Shown: positions 36,301-44,906 of the stretch, one piece after another
Numbering within the stretch: position 1 is the first letter of the stretch
How the letters are laid out: every line of letters starts with the position of its first letter
From: Mycolicibacterium litorale
GTDB lineage: Bacteria > Actinomycetota > Actinomycetes > Mycobacteriales > Mycobacteriaceae
Assembly (NCBI GenBank): GCA_002007745.1
Contig: CP019882.1
Span: 744,001 to 808,000 of the forward strand
DNA: 64,000 bases
Direction of reading: 5' to 3'
Position numbers and translations under genes: made by a program
Notes under the pieces: generated by a model
What the model was told of the DNA's origin: nothing
Seen by the model: the letters and a program-made list of their open reading frames with translations, nothing else
Database searches by the model: none

Positions 36301-37632
36301 ATGTCCGTTGCCGGTCGTTCACGTACGAAACTCGCCGCGGTCTTCATGGCCGCCGGGGTGGCGGCCACAGCACCTGCTGCAGTGACCATGGGCGCCGAGG
36401 GGGTGCCCGCGTTCAGCAACGTCGCCGTGCAGCCTGCCTCGTTCGTCACCGATTTGCTCTACAACGCCGGTGATGTCGTGAACTCGGTAGCCAACGCGGT
36501 GCTGATCGGGACCGACGCCGCCCTGGGCCTGAACTTCTACCTCGATGACTACGACTATGGCTGGGGTGTCCCGTTCAATCCCCTGTTCGCTGCGGTGGTC
36601 GGATTGCAGAACCCGAGCGGGATCGGGAGCCTGCTGAGCTACGTCGCGCAGACCTATCTCAACCCTTCCTACAACTACGCCTACTACTCGTACCCGTACT
36701 ACCTGAACGATCTGGTGCTCCAGCCGTTGGCGGGGGTTCTGCCGGCCCCGTTGAATTCGGCTGTCTCCAACGCCATCAACGGGGTGGCCGACAGCATCAA
36801 CAACATCTTCAGCAACCTGCCGGATCCCACGGCGGCCGTTGACGCGATGTGGGATCTCTACAGCAGCGTTCCGGGCCGGTTGACCTACGCAGCGCAGTAC
36901 ACCCTTTCCCTTCCCGTCCAGTTGGCCGCCACCGTCGCCTACTGGGCCGCTTACCTGCCGGCCGATCTGGAGGCCACCGCCGAGTCGGCGATCCAGAACC
37001 CGTCGCAGATTCCGGGGCTGATCAGCAACCTGATCTACGGGGCGTTGGATCCCAACCTCGGTGACGGCATGCTGGGTGGGCTGCTGTACAGCGTGGCCAA
37101 GCCGTTCTTCTTCCTGCCGGCACCGATCGGGGAGAGCTCCGTTGGCGCCGCGGACGGCTTTGCCTACAACGCCTACAGCGGCATCGTCAACGCCATCTCC
37201 GGTCTGCTGAGCGTGCTTCCCGCCCCGATCACCCCGACGCCGTTCGCCGCCGCAGCACCCGCGGCGGTTCCGGCGGCGGCAGCGGGGGCGCGGGACGACG
37301 CCGATGCCGCCGCGACCGATTCCGCGCCGGTTGCGGCGAAGAAGGTGTCGGCGGCCAAAGCTGGGGCGAATTCCGCATCGTCGCCGGCGACGGCAGCCGA
37401 TCCGGCAGAGGAGTCCGCGAGCGTCGTCGCGGCGCTGCGGGCGGGCTCGGCCGCAGCCGATGATGAGCAGACAACCGGTTCGTCGGATTCCACCGCGACG
37501 GCAACAGCCGGGGATGCGGCGCAGGACTCCGATTCGACACCTTCGGTCAAGGCTGGCGATGCCACCGGATCGAAGGCTTCGAAGCCGCGCGCCGCGGCTA
37601 CCCGGGGGGCCAAGGCGCACCACGCCGCCTGA
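36301..37632 (+). CDS. Exported hypothetical protein, Tyr-rich, Ala-rich tail
   Basis: A 443-residue protein with a signal peptide (MSVAGRSRTKLAAVFMAAGVAATAPA). The mature N-terminal region is rich in Asn, Leu and Ala with repeated short amphipathic helices (VTDLLYNAGDVVNSVANAVL, LNSAVSNAINGVADSINNIFSNL). Residues 121-136 are a striking aromatic patch (NPSYNYAYYSYPYYLN). From about residue 315 the sequence is low complexity, Ala/Ser/Asp/Lys-rich (KKVSAAKAGANSASS, ending ATRGAKAHHAA), and would be disordered. The pattern is like other mycobacterial secreted surface proteins found near PE/PPE-type proteins, but no known domain is recognised. RBS AGGGGGA precedes ATG 36301. Confidence 0.82.
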   Translation: MSVAGRSRTKLAAVFMAAGVAATAPAAVTMGAEGVPAFSNVAVQPASFVTDLLYNAGDVVNSVANAVLIGTDAALGLNFYLDDYDYGWGVPFNPLFAAVVGLQNPSGIGSLLSYVAQTYLNPSYNYAYYSYPYYLNDLVLQPLAGVLPAPLNSAVSNAINGVADSINNIFSNLPDPTAAVDAMWDLYSSVPGRLTYAAQYTLSLPVQLAATVAYWAAYLPADLEATAESAIQNPSQIPGLISNLIYGALDPNLGDGMLGGLLYSVAKPFFFLPAPIGESSVGAADGFAYNAYSGIVNAISGLLSVLPAPITPTPFAAAAPAAVPAAAAGARDDADAAATDSAPVAAKKVSAAKAGANSASSPATAADPAEESASVVAALRAGSAAADDEQTTGSSDSTATATAGDAAQDSDSTPSVKAGDATGSKASKPRAAATRGAKAHHAA

Positions 37633-37641
37633 GTGCTCGAG

Positions 37642-37677
37642 GAGATGGCCGGCACGCCGAGGCGTGCCGGCCATCTC
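37642..37677. terminator. Strong perfect hairpin, probable terminator
   Basis: GAGATGGCCGGCACGCC and its exact inverse GGCGTGCCGGCCATCTC with only GA between them, nine bases after the exported-protein stop. There is no T-run beyond GTTT, so it is a mycobacterial-type terminator without a tail or a processing signal. Confidence 0.7.
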
Positions 37678-37729
37678 GCGTTTACCCACCGGCCACTCGC
37701 TCGTTTGGTGGGCGGGTTAATTTGCGCTC

Positions 37730-38587
37730 GTGTCACTAGAGACCAACGGCTACACGATCTTCGATGACGACGATGACGACCCGGTGCTGCTCGACGCCGC
37801 CGGGATGGCAGTCGACACCTGGCGGGAGAACTACCCGTATGACCATCGCCTGTCTCGCAGTGAGTACGAGGAGCAGAAGCGGCTGCTGCAGATCGAGCTG
37901 CTGAAACTGCAGAAGTGGAGCCAAGCCCACGGGTTGCGGCACGTCATCGTCTTCGAGGGACGCGACGCGGCAGGCAAGGGGGGCACCATCAAGCGGTTCA
38001 TGGAGCACCTCAACCCGCGTGGTGCGCGGGTGGTGGCTCTGGAGAAGCCGACGGAGAAGGAAACCACGCAGTGGTACTTCCAGCGCTACGTCAACCACCT
38101 GCCCGCGGCGGGGGAGATCGTGATGTTCGACCGGTCCTGGTACAACCGGGCCGGGGTGGAGCGGGTGATGGGCTATTGCACGCCCAAGCAGCACGCCGAG
38201 TTCATCCGGCAGGCGCCGCTGTTCGAGCAGATGCTGGTCAACGACGGCATCAGCCTGACCAAGCTGTGGTTTTCGGTGTCGTCCTCCGAGCAGCGCACCC
38301 GCTTCACCATCCGGCAGGTCGACCCGGTGCGGCAGTGGAAGCTGTCCCCGACGGATCTGGCGTCGCTGGACAAATGGCATGACTACACCGCGGCCAAAGA
38401 AGACATGTTCGCCTGGACCGATACCGAGATCGCGCCGTGGACGGTCATCAAAAGCAACGACAAGAAACGCGCCCGCATCAACGCGATGCGCCACGTGCTG
38501 AGTAAGTTCAACTACGACAACAAAGACCATGAGGTGGTCGGCCAGCCCGACCCGCTGATCGTGGGACGCGCGACTCACTCCGATTGA
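37730..38587 (+). CDS. ppk2: Polyphosphate kinase 2, class I-like
   Basis: A 285-residue P-loop kinase that moves phosphate between polyphosphate and nucleotides. Walker A-like GRDAAGKGG (77-85), the Walker B and lid FDRSWYNRA (133-141) and the late WTVIKSNDKKRARINAMRHVL are typical of one-domain PPK2 enzymes. An acidic run (FDDDDDD) lies at residues 11-17. It begins with GTG 37730. A second, distinct PPK2 is encoded at 59901-60758. Nucleotide preference cannot be read reliably. Confidence 0.92.
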   Translation: MSLETNGYTIFDDDDDDPVLLDAAGMAVDTWRENYPYDHRLSRSEYEEQKRLLQIELLKLQKWSQAHGLRHVIVFEGRDAAGKGGTIKRFMEHLNPRGARVVALEKPTEKETTQWYFQRYVNHLPAAGEIVMFDRSWYNRAGVERVMGYCTPKQHAEFIRQAPLFEQMLVNDGISLTKLWFSVSSSEQRTRFTIRQVDPVRQWKLSPTDLASLDKWHDYTAAKEDMFAWTDTEIAPWTVIKSNDKKRARINAMRHVLSKFNYDNKDHEVVGQPDPLIVGRATHSD

Positions 38588-38616
38588 GTCGGACGTGTCC
38601 TTGTCGAGGAGGACGC

Positions 38617-39455
38617 GTGCGGTTCGTGGCGACGCTCCTGATGTGGGTCGTCACGACGCTGCTGTTGGCGATCGCCCTGCCTGCGGCGTGGGTTCAGCAG
38701 AACCTGGTCGACGCTGACGGGTACGCGGCCCTGACGCAGAAGGCCGCGGCAGATCCCGGCCTGCAGTCGGCGATGGCGTCGGAATTGACGACCCAAGTGG
38801 CTCGGCTGGGCACCGGTGTGAACACCGGGACCGTGAGCCTGGTGGCCTCCACCTATACCTCGAGTGCATCCTTTCCCGGTCAGTTCGCGTTGGCGAACCG
38901 CTTCGCGCACCGGTGGCTGTTCACCGACCAGATCCGCTCCAGTGTGGACGAGCAAGGGCGGTGGGTGATCGACATCGCGCCGATGTTGTCCGATACCGCC
39001 TTCAAAGAGACATTGAGCGACTACAACATCACCGTGCCTGCGTCGGTGCCAATTCCGTTGACGGACAACGCACCTGCTGTACTGCGCCCCGGTGCGTTGC
39101 GCCCGGTCGCGACATACGGGCCGTGGGCCAGTATCGGGCTGGCGGTGCTGGCCGGATTGGCTGCGCTGCTGACACTGTTCATCGCGCGCAGTCGCGGCAA
39201 GATGTTGGTGGGGTTGGGGTGGCGGCGCTGCTGGTCGGTGCGGCGGGTTGGGCCGCAATAGAATTCGGCCGACGCCACCTCGACAAAGTGCTGGACAATT
39301 CCTCGGGGGACATCCGGCGGATCGCCGAAGTCATGGTCAACACTGCCGAAAACAGCATGCATCAGTGGCTCAACATCACCCTCGTGGTCGGTGGTGGCCT
39401 GGTGATCATCGGAGTGATCGTCTCGCTGCTGGTGAGTCTGGCGAGCACGAGTTAG
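38617..39455 (+). pseudogene. Membrane protein of unknown function, frameshifted
   Basis: A putative two- or three-helix membrane protein. GTG 38617 follows a GAGGAGG ribosome site. An N-terminal helix (LLMWVVTTLLLAIALPAAWV) leads to a long extracytoplasmic domain and a second helix (IGLAVLAGLAALLTLFIARS). After GKMLVGLG the frame is lost at 39216-39219, where TTGGGGTGG should have one more G; the other frame then gives VAALLVGAAGWAAIEFGRRHLDKVL and a last helix (ITLVVGGGLVIIGVIVSLLV) ending at 39455. As written translation stops at 39261. It lies 29 bases after PPK2. The family is not recognised. Confidence 0.7.
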
Positions 39456-39474
39456 GGGCGACGGCGATGGGCGA

Positions 39475-39900
39475 ATACGTGCCGCCGTCGGTCCTTCCCA
39501 TCGCGGTGCCCTATCGCCGCCGGGGGAGTCGCTAGCAGTGCTCCGCCCATGATGCCCACTGGGGCAAGCCATTCCATGGACAAGGCGAACCCGCCAGTGA
39601 TCACGCCAAGCCCGGCAAGCGTTCACCACAGGCTCGGTGCGGTCAGGCGTTGCAGGCAGTTGTCTGCTGGTGGCGGCGGCACATCGGGATCTTCGCAAGC
39701 ATCGCTGACCAAGAAGGTCCACGACCGCCGATTTTGATGAATGGCGTGGTGTGGAAGGCGTAGACACGCCGGCTCCAATAACAGCGACTGCCACCAGGCC
39801 CAGTGCGAAGAGTGCGTTGCCCCTTCCCGATACCGCGGCATGGCGATCGCCGAATTGCCATGACCCACCGCCGCCTCAGCGACGGGACCTTTGTTGGTCA
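39475..39900 (-). pseudogene. Degenerate relative of the membrane gene at 41732
   Basis: Most of the 696-base gap 39456-40151 holds no intact gene. On the minus strand, pieces in different frames resemble the membrane protein encoded at 41732-42499: ALFALGLVAVAVIGAGVSTP followed by TTPFIKIGG (compare STPFIKLGG) near 39740-39830, and LGVITGGFALSMEWLAPVGIMGGALLA near 39530-39600. At least one frame change and several stops lie between them. The rest of the gap, about 39900-40151, shows nothing that I can support. Confidence 0.4.
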
Positions 39901-40151
39901 CGGCTCTCGGGGCGAGGCCCGCGATGGCGACGCCCCAGCTTAGGCCGTCCGGAGCCTAGGAGTGTTGCCGACGCTTGGATGCCACTGCCCTATAGGTGAG
40001 TTGACCGGTGTGCTCCTCGCACCTAGGCTTTCGATGTGCGGTCGAAGAAGGCTGAGGTAGTTGGGCCTTTCTGGGGTGGAATTGCACGGCATCTCGAGTT
40101 TGCAGTAGAGCTTTCCGCATCCTGGCATCGGCTATTTGCTCGGTCCCGCCG

Positions 40152-41729
40152 ATGGTGCCGCGCGTGAGGCCTCACTTCGTGCACTTCACCACGGCCGAGC
40201 TGGCGGCGTTGGCGGGCGGTGACCCATGGCAGGCCGACGATGAGCTGCAGGCCGGTGACCCTGGTTCCATCAACGACCTCGCTGAGGCATTTCACAGGAG
40301 TTCGACTCACGTAAAGGACGCCGACGACGAATTCAACGCGGCCAAAAAGACATTCGAGGAGTCATGGAATCGGCGGGGCGGTGCGCAGCATCCCATCAAC
40401 GATGCAGCCGAGGTGCAGCGGGTCAGTGCCGCACTGGCCGCCCACCCCGAAGAACTGGCATCAATTGCAACAGATCTTGAGCAAGCAGCAGCAGCCCTTG
40501 CGACTGCCCAGCATGAAAGCGCAGCGCAGATCGATGCAATGAACACGCAACTTCATGGAATCGATGGCGAGATTTCAGCTCAAGGGCCGGAAGCTCCATG
40601 GCTGATTCCTCAACTGCACGGCCAGGCGCGCGACGCTACTCGAACCGGATTAGCGCATATCGAGACGATCCGTGGGGCCTATCTCGATCAGCTGCATGGT
40701 GCGGAGACGGCGATGATGGCTTCTGGCTACATTCCAGATGCGCTTGACCGCATCGACGGGGTGCCGGGCGATTCACCTGACGAGGCGGCGAAGAGGTACG
40801 ACCAGTCCGGGCAACGTGCCAAAGACCAAGCACTTTCCGACCGGGCCCGGGCGAGTAAGGGCGACGGCACCCTCGGCTGGAGCAGGGATGAGCAGGACGC
40901 CGCTCAGCGACTTGAGGACTACAAATCGATCACCGATCCCGCTCGTGGTGTAGCGCACCGCGGTGGCGAGGCGGCACAAGCAGAAGCGAAGCGGCTGGCC
41001 GGCGAACGCTTGGACGATTTCAATATGGCCAACTCGACCGGCGTTGTGGCGCGGGATCCAGTACTGGGCGGCGATGTCCGGACCCGGGCCCAAACCCGGC
41101 TCAAGCTGCAGCATGACCTGGAAACCGGACAGCTTCCGTCGCATCCGCAACCCCTGATACCCGATGAAGCGACCAAGCTGATGGACCAAATGGAGCTCGC
41201 GAACCGAGCCAATACCCTTGTCCGGCTGCAGCAGACGCTTCAACAGTGTGGCATGTCCGCCGAGGGAGCGGCACAGGTGGCCGAAGGATTCGCGCATGGC
41301 GTGATTCCCGACGAATACCTAGAGGGCGCTTCTGCGGCGAGCAAGGTTTTCGATTCAGGAAACGAAGCCATGGGGTCTTACGCGGACTTGCTTCCGGGTG
41401 GACGTCATTGGGCGCCGGGGGTGGCATTTTCGCCCGACGACGTTGAGGCGCTCAAGACGCTCGGTCGTCGTATAGGCGTTGTGGGAAGCGCTCTTGATTT
41501 GGGGGTCGGGGCTTATGAGGTTTTCGTCGAGGGAAAGCCTTTGGTGGATGTCGCAGTGGAAACGGGTGGTGGCATGGCTGGTGCCTGGGCGGGCGCCGAA
41601 GCAGGCGGATTTGTTCTGTCAGGGTTCGGTCCCCCCGGTGTGTTCATCGGGGTGCTTGCCGGTGGCGTCGGCGGGGCCTTTGCAGGCGAGAGGGCTGCCG
41701 GGAGATTGCTTGAGTGGGTGAAAGGATAG
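40152..41729 (+). CDS. Large helical protein with glycine-rich hydrophobic tail, putative ESX-type substrate or toxin
   Basis: A 525-residue protein without a signal peptide. The N-terminal 170 residues are a long helical region (SINDLAEAFHRSSTHVKDADDEFNAAKKTFEESWNRRGG, VQRVSAALAAHPEELASIATDLEQAAAALATAQHESAAQ) reminiscent of WXG100/LXG-type or mycobacterial TPR-region secreted proteins. The middle is hydrophilic. The last 60 residues are Gly/Ala-rich and hydrophobic (GGGMAGAWAGAEAGG, GPPGVFIGVLAGGVGGAFAGE), a glycine-zipper-like pattern found in pore-forming or membrane-inserting domains. Base composition is visibly lower in GC than its neighbours. The next gene, a six-TM membrane protein, overlaps or directly abuts it. 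A toxin with immunity partner is inferred from layout only. Confidence 0.78.
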   Translation: MVPRVRPHFVHFTTAELAALAGGDPWQADDELQAGDPGSINDLAEAFHRSSTHVKDADDEFNAAKKTFEESWNRRGGAQHPINDAAEVQRVSAALAAHPEELASIATDLEQAAAALATAQHESAAQIDAMNTQLHGIDGEISAQGPEAPWLIPQLHGQARDATRTGLAHIETIRGAYLDQLHGAETAMMASGYIPDALDRIDGVPGDSPDEAAKRYDQSGQRAKDQALSDRARASKGDGTLGWSRDEQDAAQRLEDYKSITDPARGVAHRGGEAAQAEAKRLAGERLDDFNMANSTGVVARDPVLGGDVRTRAQTRLKLQHDLETGQLPSHPQPLIPDEATKLMDQMELANRANTLVRLQQTLQQCGMSAEGAAQVAEGFAHGVIPDEYLEGASAASKVFDSGNEAMGSYADLLPGGRHWAPGVAFSPDDVEALKTLGRRIGVVGSALDLGVGAYEVFVEGKPLVDVAVETGGGMAGAWAGAEAGGFVLSGFGPPGVFIGVLAGGVGGAFAGERAAGRLLEWVKG

Positions 41730-41731
41730 TT

Positions 41732-42499
41732 GTGAGGTCTCTCCAATTAAGCCTGGCGGCGACGTCGTCCCAGCCCACGATTCATCAGCCGCATACTCTG
41801 ATCTTCTTTGTGTTGGCCTTGGTGGGTCTCGGAGTCGGCGCGGCCTCGATATGGAACAAGCGGGATACCGCATCGCAGAGGCGGGTGTTCTGGGCCGGCG
41901 TGTTCGGTGCCGGGGTGTGTGGCTTCATCGCTTCGCTCCCGAATTGGAAAATGGGCTTGGCGATGTTCTTGTTCCTATTCGTCGGGATGTGCATTCCGGC
42001 GTATTTCAGTACACCGTTCATCAAACTCGGCGGCAAGGTTCGGGCATTCCACATTCAAGACAGTGAGTCAGAAGCCAATCAAATCCGGAGACGCAGTATC
42101 GGTGCTGATGCTGAAGAAGTGAATTCGGACCCGCATCCCGACGCCTATGGAACAGGCGTCACCGCCGCCAAAGCTTGGTGGTTGATGATCGTCGCGTATG
42201 CCATCGGCATGGTGAATATCGTTTTCGCCCTTGCTGATAGGAAGTTCGACTGGGTGACCGTGATCGCTGTCCTCGGCTTAGTTCTCTTGTCAGTGGGTTT
42301 GGCCTATGGCGACGCCAGCTGGGGGTATCGTGTTGCCCGCGGCCAGTATGTTCAGTTCGCCATCATCGGGATCTTGACGGCGGGCGGCTTCGTTGCCCTC
42401 TATCTCCTGGCATTTGCCGCCGGCCGTCGCTGGCCGTTTCGGCGCCGGCAGTCATTGGAGTACCGCGCCCACCCAAGGCATCACAAGAAGGATCCGTAA
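41732..42499 (+). CDS. Six-TM membrane protein, possible immunity partner
   Basis: A 255-residue membrane protein of unknown family. Helices are LIFFVLALVGLGVGAASIW, VFWAGVFGAGVCGFIASL, GLAMFLFLFVGMCIPAYF, WWLMIVAYAIGMVNIVFAL, WVTVIAVLGLVLLSVGLAY and VQFAIIGILTAGGFVALYLLAF. A hydrophilic loop (HIQDSESEANQIRRRSIGADAEEVNSD) separates helices 3 and 4, and the C-terminus is very basic. GTG 41732 is preferred, with GAAAGGA six bases before it; GTG 41714 would overlap the upstream gene by 16 bases. The tight spacing and a decayed relative at 39475-39900 suggest a partner or immunity role. Low GC like its neighbour. Confidence 0.78.
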   Translation: MRSLQLSLAATSSQPTIHQPHTLIFFVLALVGLGVGAASIWNKRDTASQRRVFWAGVFGAGVCGFIASLPNWKMGLAMFLFLFVGMCIPAYFSTPFIKLGGKVRAFHIQDSESEANQIRRRSIGADAEEVNSDPHPDAYGTGVTAAKAWWLMIVAYAIGMVNIVFALADRKFDWVTVIAVLGLVLLSVGLAYGDASWGYRVARGQYVQFAIIGILTAGGFVALYLLAFAAGRRWPFRRRQSLEYRAHPRHHKKDP

Positions 42500-42816
42500 C
42501 CCGTTACGCGTCCGGTGCCGCGAACTGCCTCGAGCCGGGCAGCGTTGCGCTGGTCCATGTCGGCGAATGTCGAAGCAGCCAAGTGGGCCTTGTCACCGAT
42601 CGAGCCCAAGGATTCGTAGTGCTGTGTGATCAGGCCGACGTGCCTCGTCTGCGTCTCACTGACGATTCGGCCAAACGATTTCGCGGCTGCGAAGTCGCCG
42701 AATGCCGACTCCCCCACTCCGGCGCGGTTGAGATGCCGAGATCCTTCGTATGCATGGTCAGCCGCTGTGTACGAGGTGTTGGCCCCTTGCCGCAGGCCGT
42801 CATGATCGACAAACAC
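42481..42816 (-). CDS. DUF2563-type small protein
   Basis: A 111-residue mostly helical protein beginning MFVDHDGLRQGANTSYTAADHAYEGSRHL, the typical opening of mycobacterial DUF2563 proteins, and continuing FGDFAAAKSFGRIVSETQTRHVGLITQHYESL. Such proteins resemble ESX-secretion-associated (EspC/WXG100-like) small proteins in size and helix content. GTG 42816 is the start. It converges with the membrane gene, overlapping it by 19 bases. Its presence supports the idea that the 40-42.8 kb locus handles a type VII secretion substrate. Confidence 0.78.
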   Translation of the reverse strand: MFVDHDGLRQGANTSYTAADHAYEGSRHLNRAGVGESAFGDFAAAKSFGRIVSETQTRHVGLITQHYESLGSIGDKAHLAASTFADMDQRNAARLEAVRGTGRVTGYGSFL

Positions 42817-42886
42817 GTCGAACCCCCTAGCGAGTTAGCTGCTCGGTCCAGGGTACCGCGCACAGTTTGCTGATCAATTCACCCGA

Positions 42887-44881
42887 TCAGCCCAGCATGC
42901 GATGCAGGAACGAGTAGCTCAGCGCCGACTTGAACGCCGTTTGCGAGTTGTCGGCCGCTCCGGCATGGCCGCCTTCGATGTTCTCGTAGTACCAGACGTT
43001 GTGACCGGCTTCCTCGAGTGCGGCCGTCATCTTGCGGGCATGTCCGGGATGCACTCGGTCATCCCGGGTTGACGTCGTGATCAGCACTGGGGGATAACGC
43101 TTTTCGGCCGAAATGTTCTGATAAGGCGAATATTCGGAGATGAATGCCCAGTCCTCGGGTTCGTCCGGATCGCCGTACTCGGCCACCCACGACGCACCGG
43201 CCAGCAGCAGGTGGAACCGCTTCATGTCCAGCAGCGGCACCTGGCACACCAGCGCACCGAACAGTTCGGGGTACTTCGTCAGCATGATGCCCATCAGCAG
43301 GCCGCCGTTGCTGCCGCCCTGGGCGCCTAACTGCGCGACGGTGGTGATCCCGCGCCGCACCAGATCGCGTGCCACCGCCGCGAAGTCCTCGGCAACCTTG
43401 TGTCTGCCCTCCCGCATGGCCTGGGTGTGCCAGGTCGGACCGTACTCGCCGCCGCCGCGAATGTTGGCCAGCACATAGGTTCCGCCCCGGGAGAGCCACA
43501 GCCGGCCCAGCACACCGTCGTAACCCGGCGTCCGGGAAACTTCGAAGCCGCCGTAACCGCCCAGCAGGGTCGGGCCCGGCGCCTGATTGTGCTTGTGCCC
43601 GACCACGAAGTACGGCACCGACGTGCCGTCGTCGGAGGTTGCGAAATGCTGTGTGACCGCTAGGTCGGCGACGTCGAAGAACGACGGGGCACGCTTGATC
43701 TCGGTGAGCACCCCGCCGGCCACACCGTGCAGCAACCGCGATGGCGTGATGAAATCGCTTGAATCCAAGAAAATCTCGTCGCCAGTGTCGTCGGTGGCGA
43801 CGATGACAGTGCTCCCACCAGTGCCGGAAACTGGCTCGCGCACCCACGAACCCGGGGTCACGATCTCCACCCGGCTGGCTACGTCGGCCAAGGTCACCAG
43901 CACCAGCCGGTCACGAGTCCAGGAGTACTGGTGCAGGCAGGTATGCGCGTCGGGTTCGAAGACCACCGCCACATCGGCTGTGCCGTCGAGGAACTGCTCG
44001 TAGTCCGCAGCCAGGAGCGATCCGGCCCGATACGACGCCGCGCCGGTCAGCCAGTCGCTACGCAATTCGATGAGCAGCCACTGGCGGTGCACCGACAGCG
44101 TGGCGTCGGTAGGCGCGTCGATGCGCACCAGCTCACCGGAACGCAGTTGGTACACCTGGTCGTTGAAGAAATCCAGGGCCCGATGCAGCAGGGTGCGCTC
44201 GTAGCCCGGGGTCCGGTCCACCGACGCTCCGACGATCACGTCGGTGGCCGGCCCGGTGAACACCGTCGTCGCTTCGCTCAACGGCTGGCCGCGCCGCCAC
44301 CGTTTGACGATCCGCGGGTACCCCGACTCGGTCATGGAGTCCGGACCGAAGTCCGTGCCCACCAAGACCGTGTCGGGGTCCTCCCACGACACCCGCGACT
44401 TGGCCTCTGCAAGCTCGAACCCGCCGGGCACGAATTCGCGTGTGATCATGTCGAATTCGCGGACCACCGCCGCATCCGATCCACCGCGGGACAAGCTGAC
44501 CAGCGCCCTGGTGTACTCCGGTTCGAGGACGTCGGCACCTGCCCACACCCAGTTCTCGCCGTCGGCGGCGGCCAGTTGGTCGACGTCGATGACGACGTCC
44601 CAATCGGGCTCCTCGGTGCGGTAGCTCGCCAGCGTGGTGCGCTGCCACAGACCCCGCGGATTGGCCGCGTCGCGCCAGAAGTTGTAGAGGTACTCGCCGC
44701 GCCGGCGCACATAGGGAATACGTGCGTCGGTGTCGAGCACCTCCAACGCCTCCGCGCGCAGCTGCTCGAACGTCTCGCCACTGAACTCGGCGACGGTCGG
44801 ATCGTTGTGCTTGCGCACCCAGTCGAGCTGCTCGTCGCCGGCGATCTCTTCGAGCCAGAGGTAGGGGTCGTCTTCGGCCAT
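42887..44881 (-). CDS. Prolyl oligopeptidase family serine peptidase (S9)
   Basis: A 664-residue peptidase that should cleave after proline in short peptides. The N-terminal propeller (PYLWLEEIAGDEQLDWVRKHN) and C-terminal alpha/beta hydrolase domain are both complete. Catalytic Ser is in GGSNGGLLMG, the Asp in STRDDRVHPGHARK and the His in EGGHAGAAD near the C-terminus. RGGGEYGPTWHTQAM is also a family motif. Corresponds to Rv0457c by position, marking the return to conserved gene order after the accessory region. Confidence 0.92.
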   Translation of the reverse strand: MAEDDPYLWLEEIAGDEQLDWVRKHNDPTVAEFSGETFEQLRAEALEVLDTDARIPYVRRRGEYLYNFWRDAANPRGLWQRTTLASYRTEEPDWDVVIDVDQLAAADGENWVWAGADVLEPEYTRALVSLSRGGSDAAVVREFDMITREFVPGGFELAEAKSRVSWEDPDTVLVGTDFGPDSMTESGYPRIVKRWRRGQPLSEATTVFTGPATDVIVGASVDRTPGYERTLLHRALDFFNDQVYQLRSGELVRIDAPTDATLSVHRQWLLIELRSDWLTGAASYRAGSLLAADYEQFLDGTADVAVVFEPDAHTCLHQYSWTRDRLVLVTLADVASRVEIVTPGSWVREPVSGTGGSTVIVATDDTGDEIFLDSSDFITPSRLLHGVAGGVLTEIKRAPSFFDVADLAVTQHFATSDDGTSVPYFVVGHKHNQAPGPTLLGGYGGFEVSRTPGYDGVLGRLWLSRGGTYVLANIRGGGEYGPTWHTQAMREGRHKVAEDFAAVARDLVRRGITTVAQLGAQGGSNGGLLMGIMLTKYPELFGALVCQVPLLDMKRFHLLLAGASWVAEYGDPDEPEDWAFISEYSPYQNISAEKRYPPVLITTSTRDDRVHPGHARKMTAALEEAGHNVWYYENIEGGHAGAADNSQTAFKSALSYSFLHRMLG

Positions 44882-44906
44882 CCCTCTATTCTGCGGGCTC
44901 GCCGGC

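Noticed and set aside
36319..37689. 456-codon minus-strand frame opposite the exported Tyr-rich protein
   Set aside because: Arg/Gly/Val-rich shadow; the plus strand has a ribosome site, signal peptide and plausible domain structure.
39953..40029. AGCCTAGG / CCTAGGCT inverted pair around 60 bases
   Set aside because: Eight-base arms at this distance are expected by chance, and no element-like content lies between them.
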